This document shows, in pieces, positions 47,652 to 57,899 of a stretch of DNA of 64,000 nt (position 1 is its first letter; each line of letters starts with the position of its first letter). Under the pieces are notes generated by a model. That model had not been told where the DNA came from, searched no databases, and saw nothing but the letters and a program-made list of their open reading frames with translations. The translations under genes were made by a program, and so were the position numbers. The DNA is from Sphagnum magellanicum (Eukaryota > Streptophyta > Sphagnopsida > Sphagnales > Sphagnaceae): positions 7,812,001 through 7,876,000 of the forward strand of contig CM038914.1 in the NCBI GenBank assembly GCA_021904315.1. The letters run 5' to 3'.

Positions 47652-50600
47652 TCAAATAATTTCAAGAGGCATTTGAAGAATTGTGTTGACTCATTTTCAT
47701 TTTCTTTGCAAAAATATCTAGTGCATGATTTAAATCCCACTTGCAATTCCAATAATCCAAACTTGACCATTGTTTTTTTTCATGGGATTGCTTTTGGCAC
47801 AAATGATGAATGGAAGGAAACATGGACAACATGCCCCCCCAACAATAGAGAAGAAAACATATGTTGGCCAGAAAAGTGGCTACCCGAAGACTTGAACAAC
47901 AATGTTCGAATTTTATCATTGTCCTATGATTCTAACATTGTGGCAAGTGTTCACAATGATGTGACTGAAATTGGCAAAAACCTCATTCAAAGTTTGGTTA
48001 CAAATTCAAGGTGTGACAATCTTCTTTATTTATGGACATTAATTACTACTCCTTTTATACATTAAAGATAATTGTTTATAGCTTTAGAATTTTTTAAATG
48101 TTTTGCACGAGTTAATTGTTCATGTGTGCTACTATTGTGATACACACCAACAAGTTGCAATTTATTTGAATCGTTAGATTCATGTAGGAGAACGTAAAAT
48201 GGGGCTAAAATGCAAATGTTCTTGTTTGATGATAATAGCAAAGTCTATGTTCATATTATAAGTTCATGGTACAACTAGTTTGGTTTTGATGGCAATTTTT
48301 AGTTCACATTTTTTGAAGCTTTATCTTTGGTAATGCAATTGAATTGAATGAATACATCTGTAGAAAATATGCATCCATTTCATTGCAAAAAAATTATTTT
48401 TAAAAAAGGGTTTTTTTTAAAATAAAAATTTCTTTTTATTTCAACGATATTTCCAAAGTAACACACAGAAGATGAGTTCTAGATTAACAGAAGAATGTAA
48501 ACACCTACATACTTTTACATAATAATAGTTTTACCAAAACATGATTATCACATTTTTTAGGTAGATTAGTGGAGTTGATAAATGAAAAATGACAAATGAC
48601 GAACAAATCAATTATGAATTTATGGCTTAGGTCATGTGTGGATTGCAAAATTGCCCCAAATATAATAGGATAAATTTGTACATGCTAATGCAATGTTGAT
48701 AACAAAATTTTGGTGCATTGTTAAATATTTTGTAGTTATCAATCCCTTTGGGATGGACCGGTGGCATTAGTTGCTTATAGTTTTGGAGGTTTGGTACTCA
48801 AAAGCTTGGTGGTTGAAGCTTGGAAACATGAACATCAAAGGCTAAGAAATGATTTGGATGATGAAATACACAAATGTTGTAAGAAATTTTTGAACAATGT
48901 TAAAGGTGTAATATTTTATAGTGTACCACATGCTGGTGGTACCCAATCTTTATCAAATTATTTCATTTGGCAACATCAACAAATCAACACAGTGAACAAG
49001 TATGCAACCCAATCTGGTTTTTTGAAAAATTTAGAATCTTTCAACCCACAATTGGAGCACCTTTCAACGGATTTTAAAAATGTCGCTCGTGAAAACCTCA
49101 ACATTTATGCATTTGGGGAAGGATTACCACTTGACCAGAATTGGGTAAGATTTTCATTTCACCGCATTGAAAGTTATCCAACTTGGTTCAATAGTTAAAC
49201 ATTTTTTGTATTGTCAAAACTTGTTTGGGACCAAGGAGTCAATACTTCTAAATATATTAATGTGGTGAATGGGTCATGTGTTTAATGAACTTTGTTTCAT
49301 GAATTACTATTGATGGAAAGGAAATTTGATTGATTTTGAACATTAGGAAATATGTTTTAAATTTTCCCTTCATGAAATCAATTCCACATAAATATTTATA
49401 AGGAAAATCATAACATCATTAAAACATGTAAGATTAATGAGATTAAAAACCAATAACTTTGTGATGTATTTATATAATTTGCTTGCCAAAAGGTTGAAGG
49501 AAATTATTTTTACACAAAATATTTCATTCTGATTCAAACATCATAAGTTATAAAACTTAGTTTCCACCACCATTTGGAATTAATATATTACTTATAAGTT
49601 AAAGCATAAGTGAACAAACAAGTCACTGAGTTCCATTAACTTAATCTTTTGCAAATGCAGGGAATTTTAGTGCCATATGCCTCAGCTATTCAATTGTCAA
49701 ACAACAACCATTACAAAATTGAGGATGCTAATCACTTGACAATTTGCAAGCCACCAAACAAAGATCATCCAAGTTATTCTATATTGTTAAAATGTTTGAA
49801 AATATGTATGGAGGTAAAAACTTCAAATCTAAATCATATGATTTCATATATGTTCATGTAATTTGATACACATTAGGTCATAGCACACTTGATGTGTGTC
49901 GCATACGCAATGTTAGATATATTGGTTATCAAATAAGAAAAATAACATATAAATGACCTATATTTTGTGAATTTTGACAGAAAAATATACTACTTCCACG
50001 TTTGCCATATCATGAGGTGGCATGGATTGACAAAGCAAAAGACATAAACATCTTGTTACAAAAGGAATCTATTGTTGGTTTGGTTGGAATGGGTGGGATT
50101 GGGAAAACCACTTTGTGCAGAAAATTCTATCATTTGTTCCACAACCAATATGACAAATCTAGTTTTTTGGAGGATGTGAAATCAAAGGACAATATCAACG
50201 ATGCCATAAAACAACTCCTACATGATTTGTGTGGGATATGCAAGGATAAAAATGTGAATCAAGATGACCTAGATCGAATTAGGCAGTGTATGATATCAGA
50301 AAAAGTGTTAGTGGTGGTGGATGATGTTGGTAAAACGGAGAACCTTACATCCTTGCAACTTCTCATTGATACCAAGAATGCAACTCCTAAAAGCAAAGTA
50401 CTTGTGAATTGTCGAAATTGGCAAATTTTGAAATCTCATGTAAGTGAAGATGGAAAAGTGGTCATGAAATCTTTGGAAGAAGAACAAGCAAGGGAACTAT
50501 TTATGTTCCATGCATTTGGTAATGCAAATCATGTTCCAACAAAGGATTTCAAAGATATATGTATGAAGATTATAAAAGCTTGTGGGGGGCTCCCTTTAAG

Positions 50601-52530
50601 TCTTAAAGTATTGGGTTCTTTTTTGTGTAATACTAAAGAATTAGAAATTTGGGAAGGTGCATTGAGAAAATTGAAAAGTGGGCAAAATCTCACGGGGGGC
50701 AATGATAATGAAAAGCTTTGGAACGTATTGAAGATTTCTTATGACCACTTGGATAAGCAACATCAAAACATGTTTTTGGATATTGCTTGTTTTTTGGGTG
50801 GTTTGAAAATAAGTACAATTTGTCGAGTGTGGAGTGGAGATTATTTAAACCAAAAGTTTATATTACAAAATTTACAACATAGATCTTTGGTCCAATGGGC
50901 AGAAGATGGAATCTTGTGCATACATGAACAATTACGAGACATGGGTCAAAATATTACAATGGAACTTCCAATTATGAATCGATTTATATGGAAATCAAAT
51001 GAATCAAATTTCCTTTTACAAAAGGATGAGGTTGTCACCATACTATTTCAATCCTATAATTTTATTTTGATTTCCTATGAATTTTGTCTAGAACTAAATG
51101 TTTTAATTCTGAGTCATAATTTTACAAATACATGTTTTTCTAATAAAAATTGGCATTAAGATGAAATGTTTTTTTATATTGATAATCCTTTTTGTTTTCA
51201 TTTCATGTGACAGGTGGTGGAAAATTTAGAAGGCATCTCATTGAAAAAATGTGTCAATTTCCCTACATTGTCCCAAATTAGCTCAAAGGGTTTTCGAAAC
51301 CTTAGGTTAGTTGACCTAACAAAAGCTTCACCAACTATAGTGGAAAATTGCATCCAAGGGCGAAATTTGAATAACATTAAATGGTTGCGCCTCAAAAAAT
51401 GCATGATTCGAAAGTTGCCAAGTAATTTGTTTTATTGTTTACAATTACAAGTATTTGATTTGGCACAATGCACGTTTTTGGAAGAAATACCTTCATCTAT
51501 TGGCCGATTGAAAACACTCCAAAAATTTGATTTAACACAGTGTGGGAGCTTGCAAAAATTGCCTACATCTATTGGCCAATTGAATGCACTCCAAGAACTT
51601 ATTTTGTGCAAATGTTTCAAGTTGAAAGAACTACCTTCATCTATTGGTCAATTGAATGCACTCCAAAAACTTGATTTGTCAAGGTGTTACAAGTTGAAAG
51701 AACTACCTTCATCTATTGGCCAATTGAATGCACTCCAAAAGCTTGATTTTGATGGGTGTTCCGAGTTGAAAGAACTACCTTCATCTATTGGCCAATTGAA
51801 TGCACTCCAAGAGCTTGATTTGGATGGGTGTTCTGAGTTGAAAGAATTACCATCATCTATTGGCCAATTGAATGCACTCCAAGAGCTTGGTTTGTCATGG
51901 TGTTTCAAGTTGAAAGAACTACCTTCATCTATTGGTCAATTGAATGCACTCCAAGAGCTTGATTTGACATGTTGCTACGAGTTGAAAGAACTACCTTCAT
52001 CTATTGGCCAATTGAATGCACTCCAAAAGCTTGATTTGGATGGGTGTTCCGAGTTGAAAGAACTACCTTCATCTATTGGCCAATTGAATGCACTCCGAGA
52101 ACTTGATTTGAATGGGTGTTGCAACTTGAAAGAACTACCTTCATCTATTGGCCAATTGAATGCACTCCAAAAGCTTGATTTGGATGGGTGTTCCGAGTTG
52201 AAAGAACTACCTTCATCTATTGGCCAATTGAATGCACTCCAAGAGCTTGTTTTGTCATGGTGTTTCAAGTTGAAAAAACTACCTTCATCTATTGGCCAAT
52301 TGAATACACTCCAAAAGCTTGATTTGACATGTTGTTTCGAGTTGAAAGGACTACCTTCATCTATTGGCCAATTGAATGCACTCCAAGAGTTTGATTTGAC
52401 ATGTTGTTCCGAGTTGAAAGGACTACCTTCATCTATTGGCCAATTGAATGCACTCCAAGAGCTTGATTTGACATGTTGTTCCGAGTTGAAAGGACTACCT
52501 TCATCTATTGGCCAATTGAATGCACTATAA
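47652..52530 (+). CDS. Alpha/beta-hydrolase-NB-ARC-LRR immune receptor (HNL)
   Basis: Five exons join in one frame: 47652-48010, 48736-49144, 49661-49813, 49981-51030 and 51214-52530 (about 1,095 codons; the first intron splits a codon, the others lie between codons). Exons 1-3 are a SERAC1/DUF676-like hydrolase: TIVFFHG near the oxyanion site, CWPEKWLP, VRILSLSYD, the nucleophile Ser in VAYSFGG (residue ~135, counting from 47652), GVIFYSVPHAGG, and the likely catalytic His in DANHLTICKP. Exon 4 is NB-ARC: P-loop GMGGIGKTT (~343-351), kinase-2 VLVVVDDV (~416-423), GGLPLS (~509), FLDIACF, and IHE (~621) where MHD is usual. Exon 5 holds degenerate LRRs, then 14 near-identical 24-residue LRRs and part of a fifteenth. 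There is no TIR or coiled-coil head. Hydrolase-NBS-LRR proteins are a liverwort-described class of intracellular immune receptor; ATP/ADP exchange at NB-ARC should switch the protein, LRRs sensing and the hydrolase signalling or being guarded. Start uncertain: in-frame TAG at 47649 forces an upstream exon, perhaps at 46531. The donor of exon 4 (GAG|GTTGTC) is weak. Introns 1 and 2 (725 and 516 bases) hold nothing recognisable. Confidence 0.85.
51487..52527 (+). repeat. 72-bp tandem LRR-coding array
   Basis: Fourteen full 72-base units and one partial unit each encode a 24-residue LRR of the pattern LPSSIGQLNALQELDL followed by about eight variable residues (such as DGCSELKE). The first half of each unit is nearly invariant in DNA; variation concentrates around the two residues after LDL and the next four, the part that would face the ligand. 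Such homogeneity suggests recent unequal crossing-over or gene conversion. Minus-strand frames over this array (51687-52268) are its shadow. Confidence 0.95.
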
Positions 52531-52623
52531 TACTTGTCACTTGGCCTTTTCTTTGAGGAGGGGGAAGATACCCAACTCTGGGGATTTTTTAATGCAGATT
52601 ATTCATTTGATTTAGATGATTGA
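52531..52623 (+). other. Open in-frame tail after the HNL stop codon
   Basis: After the TAA at 52528-52530 the same frame stays open for 30 codons (YLSLGLFFEEGEDTQLWG..., ending acidic FDLDD) to TGA at 52621. In the upstream LRR units the codon at the TAA position is CAA (CGA in one). The simplest reading is that the ancestral protein ran through to 52623 and a C-to-T change shortened it by about 31 residues. Confidence 0.6.
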
Positions 52624-52758
52624 ACCTCCACAACAGTTGGCATTTTCCTCCTTGGATCTACACCTATCTCATGGTGTTGTCAAAAACAAAATTCAATTTC
52701 ACGATTGTCATGTGAATGTGAGTATTGATCGTTAGCTAACTATTGTTGTGAGGGTGTA

Positions 52759-53060
52759 TGGATTCATCAACTATTACATGAACTAGGACTAAACATGAGT
52801 GCACAATCATGTGTCAGAATCAGAACACCATTAAACTCTTCAAGAACCCGATTTTTCATGATAAAACAAAGCACTTTGAAGTAGATTGGCATATTATACA
52901 AAAGAAAGTAGAAGAGAAAATAATTTAGGTTGATTTTATCAATACAACAAAGCAACCTGTTGATATGCTCATGAAGGCTTTAGGTCGAATTAAATTTGAA
53001 GCGTGTAGAAATAGACTCAATCTAAAAAATGTTAAGTCTAAAAGTTATATAATGATATAG
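52759..53060 (+). pseudogene. Ty1/copia RNase H C-terminal relic
   Basis: The start reads WIHQLLHELGL, then after a one-frame shift CQNQNTIKLFKNPIFHDKTK (from 52812), HFEVDWHIIQKKVEE, a TAG at 52926, FINTTKQPVDMLMKALGRIK and a final TAG at 53058. These match the end of copia polyproteins (DNQS-I-L--NPVFH-RTKHIEV, KPLGR--F). Only the last ~100 residues remain. A candidate LTR start (AAGGGG|TGTTGGAAT) lies at 53398. It begins about 140 bases past the HNL gene. Confidence 0.8.
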
Positions 53061-53574
53061 AAAGTCTCTACTTAAGTAGTCTCTTAAAAAATTTATGGGG
53101 ATCAACAAAATTGAAGTGTATGCAGGTGTGATTACATTACGAATGAAACGACTTCTTCTAATAAAGTGTGAAGGAAGATGTTGACAACATAGGAATGATG
53201 AAGAAGATGTTGTTAGTTGACGAAAAAAATGTTTAGATCTTGCCAGCAAAGACATTGCTAACGAAAAAACATTGTTGACATCTTATTAGGAGATAATGTA
53301 GAAGAAGTAGATCTATGTTGCTTGATTGTTTGATCTCCCTCATCCACCATATCTTGCTAATCAAAAGTGTTTGTGTATGCTGAGTGTACGAAGGGGTGTT
53401 GGAATCGATATATTTTTAGCTTAATATCATTCATCCTTTCACTAGATTATGTTAGAACTTTTAGTATGCATGTTATATTTAAAATGAGCCTAGGGTATTT
53501 GAGGGACTTTTTCTTTTTGTTTTGTGAACCAATTTGTTCCCATACAATGACTTCCATCTATGATTAACATTAGT
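53061..53574. other. Copia-derived downstream sequence
   Basis: Probably the 3' noncoding part of the copia relic. TGTTGGAATCGATATATTT at 53398 follows a purine run (GAAGGGG) as an LTR follows its polypurine tract, and ATGTTGACAACATAGG lies at 53178. A complete LTR cannot be delimited. Confidence 0.35.
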
Positions 53575-54375
53575 TCCTCATTCAAAATGCAATGAAATCG
53601 TTTGACGTAGAAAGACACCTTCTATTGTAACTAGAATCATCTTTCATAGCAACTCCACAGGTGCTCTGAGTATGTGGCAATGGAACACAATATTTCCCAA
53701 AACCAAGATTAATTTCTTTTCCTTTTTTCCCAACCCCACTTTAAAACTAACACTACAAATGATCGGTAACCAATAATAACTATTAGCAACCCACTTGGAC
53801 CAACCACATGTCTAACAATCTATCCAATAATCAATAGTAAGCATTGTCCTTTCTTAAGCCTTTTGCTTGCTTTCATATTGTTAGGGAAAATGTCCATGCC
53901 AAAGCCATTGTGCTAAGCCAAAATTTATTGTCCAAGGCCATATACCCAACACTTGTGGAGCTATTCTTAGGCCCACTTTACACTAGGAGTTGAGGTTGAT
54001 GTTCAATTCAAATCACACATTCCTATTGGCACAAAAGTTGAAATCAGCCCCAAGGGTTAAATTACACTAGGAATCAAGGTTGAAATAGAAAAAATCTTTT
54101 CAATTTGCCCCAAGTTACCAATAAATGCAAAACTTTATGGCCTTGTATTGGCCCCAAGGTTGAAAAAAAGGATACTATCAAATTTGGGAAGCCAATTTGC
54201 AACCCTTGTGGCCAATGTTATTACATTTATTAGTAATTTGGGGCCAAACAAAAAGCCAAAAATGCTCAAAGTTGACCTCGAGTTTTTCCAACCTTCACTT
54301 TTAGTGTAAACGAGCTTCAAACTAAATCAGGGTCTCTAAATTCAAATTTAACATTTCTTTGATGCATCTTAGAGT
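53575..54375 (+). repeat. Direct repeat flanking HNL locus, copy 2
   Basis: Second copy of 43806-44600 in the same orientation, more AT-rich through many C-to-T and G-to-A differences. After 54375 copy 2 carries about 235 extra bases (54394-54627) and then rejoins copy 1 at CAGGAGTCAAAAAGGTCTTGC (copy 1 AAGGAGTCAAAAGGGTC at 44619). Confidence 0.8.
53970..54315. mobile_element. Tourist-like MITE, decayed second copy
   Basis: Left end GGCCCACTTTACACTAGG after TTA (53967-53969); the right end has decayed to AGTGTAAACGAGCTTCA. Same offset within its host repeat as the copy at 44189-44535, so it was duplicated with the surrounding DNA. Confidence 0.75.
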
Positions 54376-54393
54376 TATTATTGAGGAAAGGGC

Positions 54394-54627
54394 TCATTCA
54401 AGAAGGTGAATGTATTAATGTGGGTGTAAGTTTAGCCTCGCCATTAATTACAAGTTTCCCCAATTCCTTCACAAACAATAGACTTGGTTGTGGGCACCAT
54501 AACACAAAGCAAGTCATAAAACAAAAAATCCGCAAAAGTAAGTAGCTTTCACTAGGCTAAGGCTTAAGATCTCGGATCCAATGTGTTTGCATTTTGCACT
54601 AGATGTCAATTGTGCTGATTGTGGTTC
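54394..54627. mobile_element. Insertion present only in repeat copy 2
   Basis: Lies between GGCTC and CACATCAGGAGTC and is absent from the equivalent place in copy 1 (about 44612). Its beginning (TTCAAGAAGGTGAATGTATT) is the inverted relative of the segment at 44995-45040. Noncoding; the class is unknown. Confidence 0.5.
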
Positions 54628-54639
54628 TCCACATCAGGA

Positions 54640-55104
54640 GTCAAAAAGGTCTTGCACTTAAAACACCATTAGGCCCACTTTAGACAAAAAATATTAAATA
54701 GGCCAAAGGAAATGAATGTAATCAGTACAAAAATATTTCTACGATTTTTTCTTCCAATCTACCCATTTGCCCCATTCATATTTTTTCAAGTGACACCCAG
54801 GCATCTTTTGCACTTGTAACTTCACATCACATGCTAAGTAATATGTTACATACCCCTTTATACCCTTAATGTGTCCATAATGTGCATAACATGGACTCAA
54901 AACATGCCTAGGCATGATAAGGTGAAAATAAATCGGGCAAATGGGAAGATTAAAGGAATAAAATCGCAACAATATTTTTGTACTAGCTACATTCATTTCC
55001 TTTGGCCTATTTAATGTTTTCCACTTTCGACAAAGGTCCAAGGTCCAATTTTCTAGAAAACAATTTGGACTCATGTAAAGCAAATTGAATATTTGAATTG
55101 GAGT
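54640..55104. other. Intergenic, nothing recognised
   Basis: No supported gene; the minus-strand frame 54739-55107 (122 codons) has no domain. An imperfect inverted pair AAATAGGCCAAAGGAAATGAA (54695) and TTCATTTCCTTTGGCCTATT (54994), about 300 bases apart, suggests another foldback/MITE-like unit. Confidence 0.5.
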
Positions 55105-57897
55105 CACTAGTAGAAATCAGCCAATATGTAACCATTTCATTGACTACATGCAACTTGTAATCATTTGCAATTAGATTTGGGAATATTTGCAACTACAATA
55201 CCAAATTTCAACTATTTTGGTCATTTTCACAATTATGATGCAACTATTAGAAATTTCATCCTATTGATTGGATCGATTTTACATTTATTTTCATCCATTA
55301 ATAGGTTGATATGTCCCATTAGTCGCAATAGTCACCAAATTAGTCACATCCTAAAGGTATTTTACAGTGACATAGGGGTGTATTTCAATGTAGGTACTAA
55401 AATTTTATATATATATATATATATAATATGCCCTACCTATGTATATTCTTCATATAATGAATCTCAAAATTAATATTTGAACTTTGTGTTTTTTATTCAA
55501 ATCTGAAAATTGTTATTTCAATTGTTTAAAACATTATTTGAATTTCAAAATTTAGATTTGAATATGATATTTTCAATTTAAATTCAAAAAGGTTTATTTG
55601 ATAAAAAACTTGATATTTGAATTTTGAATTAATATTTTTGAATCTAGAAACTAATATTTCAATTCAGAAAATTATTAATTGATTATAAAATTCGACATTT
55701 TAATTTTGAATATTTTTATATGAATATGAAAATTTATATTTCAATTCTGAAAAAAAATTCATTTAAATTTTAAATATTTTTGTTTGAACTTGAAATTTGA
55801 TATTTGAATTCTGAAGTTTTAAATTTAAATTTAAGAAATTATTTGACTTGAAATTTGAATTCCAAATTATTATTTTGGATTCTCGAAATTAATATTTCAA
55901 TTCAGAAAATTATTAATTGAGTCTTAAAATGGACATTTTATTTTGAATATTATTATTTGAATATGAAAATTGACATTTCAATTTTGAAATTTGTTATTTA
56001 ACTTCAAAAAACTTATTTGATCTAAAAATTGATATTTGAATTTTGAATTACTATTTTGGAATCTTAAATATATATACTAATTCAAAAAATTATTGATTGA
56101 ATTTAAGGGATTTTAAAAATAATTTTATCCATAATAAATCACTTTTATAAATAATTATAAATGATTATGTTTACTAAATCTAAGTTACACTAAATAATTA
56201 TTGTTATAACATAGATTTGTATATTATTTAATTTATATTCCTATATTAGAAGAAATAGATTAATGTAATTAATGTGACATTACTTTAAAATCATTACAAT
56301 TATTTCATATAAGAATTAATTAGTATGTTCATAATTATTTTCTAATTGAACATAATTATTCACACTCTGTAATTTATAACTTAAAAAATGAATAAAAAAT
56401 TTGGAAAAATTATTGTGTAGTTTAAATAATTATTTTACTGATTTTAATTTCACAAACTATATAATAATAATAATATTATTAAAAACTCTATGATTAATCA
56501 TCTATGATAAATATTTTATAATAATTTTACAGTAATTAATGTTATGTTTAACAAATTGTTGTATTTATAGTTAATAATTACCAAGAGAAAAACATTACTT
56601 GACCTGTAATAATTTTTACAACAATAAATGTAATTATAGAATAAGTAATGTAATTAGTTGAATAATAATTTTGTAAGAATTCGTGTAAGAATTTATTTTC
56701 TAATAGCAATTGTTAATTCATTACCTATAATTTTAACATAAATATTTAAAATAGTTAATTTTAAAATTATAGTCATTAAATTATTTCTACATTAATTATA
56801 TTATATATAATTCGATCAAATTCTAAAAATTAATAATTAAAAAAATCCTAATTATCTAATTATTTATGAGTTATGTATTAATAATTTGCGAATAACTAAA
56901 TAGTTAGTTTGTTCAATATTAAGAAGTTATTGCTTATTTAAATAATTGATGATGAATACTGAATATTTGTAGTGTATAATTTATAATTTAAATATATGTA
57001 AATTTAATCATTATTAATTAAATGATTATGCAATTATCTAATACTTGAATTGTTTAGAAATTAAAAAATTAAGAAAGTAAGGCAGGAAGAAAGTTTTGAA
57101 ATTACAACTTAGTTTGTGAAGAAGTTGTAACTTCAAAACTTATCCCATATTGTTTGTTCTTCATTCTTATTTTGAACATTATATAAACAAGGAGGTGTGG
57201 TCATCTAATTTCACATAAAAAAATTTGTGCACATGGGATGAGCTAATCAAAAGGCTCAACCCAAACCAAAAAAACAAATTATGCAGATTTTTAAATTACT
57301 TACCTTCCCAACCTACTTATCTATCTAGCTAAGTAAGTACCTAGTTTGACCTACCCACCTAAGTTGACCTAAATACTTACCTATATGAGTAGGTATTTAA
57401 TTTAGGAAGGTAGAACCTACCTACCTATTTTTTAACCTAAGTCGGTAGGGTGGTATGTAGTTTAGGTTTATAGGCACCTATTTATGTACCTACCTAGGTA
57501 CCTACCAACTTTTTTTTCATAAATGCCACTTGGCATATTTACATTGGGCCACGTGTCATAATATCAAATCATCCAAGTATTTGAATTGAACATCCTAGAT
57601 TACTTCAAAATAATAATAATAATAAAATATTAAGACACGTGGCATCACATCATTTGCCCCTAATTATCACCAAAATAGTTGCATCTTAGTCGCATGTGAC
57701 AATATATATACAATGGAATCAAAGGATGAAATGTATTTGTTGACTTTTTCTTGCATACAATACCCTTTGTCATTTGCAAATAATTTATCACATGCGATTT
57801 ATCGTAGGCGACCAAAAGGATTTTAGTTGCAAAATGTCTCTTGTGACTAAAATTTAGTCGCAAAGATTAATTGAAAATACATGTTTTTTTTCTAATG
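55105..57897. mobile_element. Non-autonomous CACTA-like element, 2.8 kb
   Basis: Left end CACTAGTAGAAATCAG; right end reverse complement CATTAGAAAAAAAACA, a decayed match. Internal plan and orientation match the element at 29354-32064: subterminal TTGCAAC motifs, (TA)n at 55408-55425, AT-rich block, hairpin (57091-57141), GGTA/TACC array (57295-57512), ATGCCACTTGGCAT at about 57522, and AGTCGCAA motifs. Long stretches after the hairpin align directly with the sibling (TTATCCCATATTNTTTGTTC; TGCACATGGGATGA). Flanks AGT and AAC do not match. No coding frame. Confidence 0.65.
57091..57141. repeat. Central hairpin with inverted loop
   Basis: Arms 57091-57110 and 57122-57141 pair with one mismatch around the 11-base loop AGTTTGTGAAG, which is the exact reverse complement of the loop in the sibling element at 31273-31283. 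Confidence 0.85.
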
Positions 57898-57899
57898 AA

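Noticed and set aside
51687-52268. Minus-strand open frames over the LRR array
   Set aside because: They are the periodic antisense shadow of the 72-bp LRR units; the plus strand has the recognisable domain.
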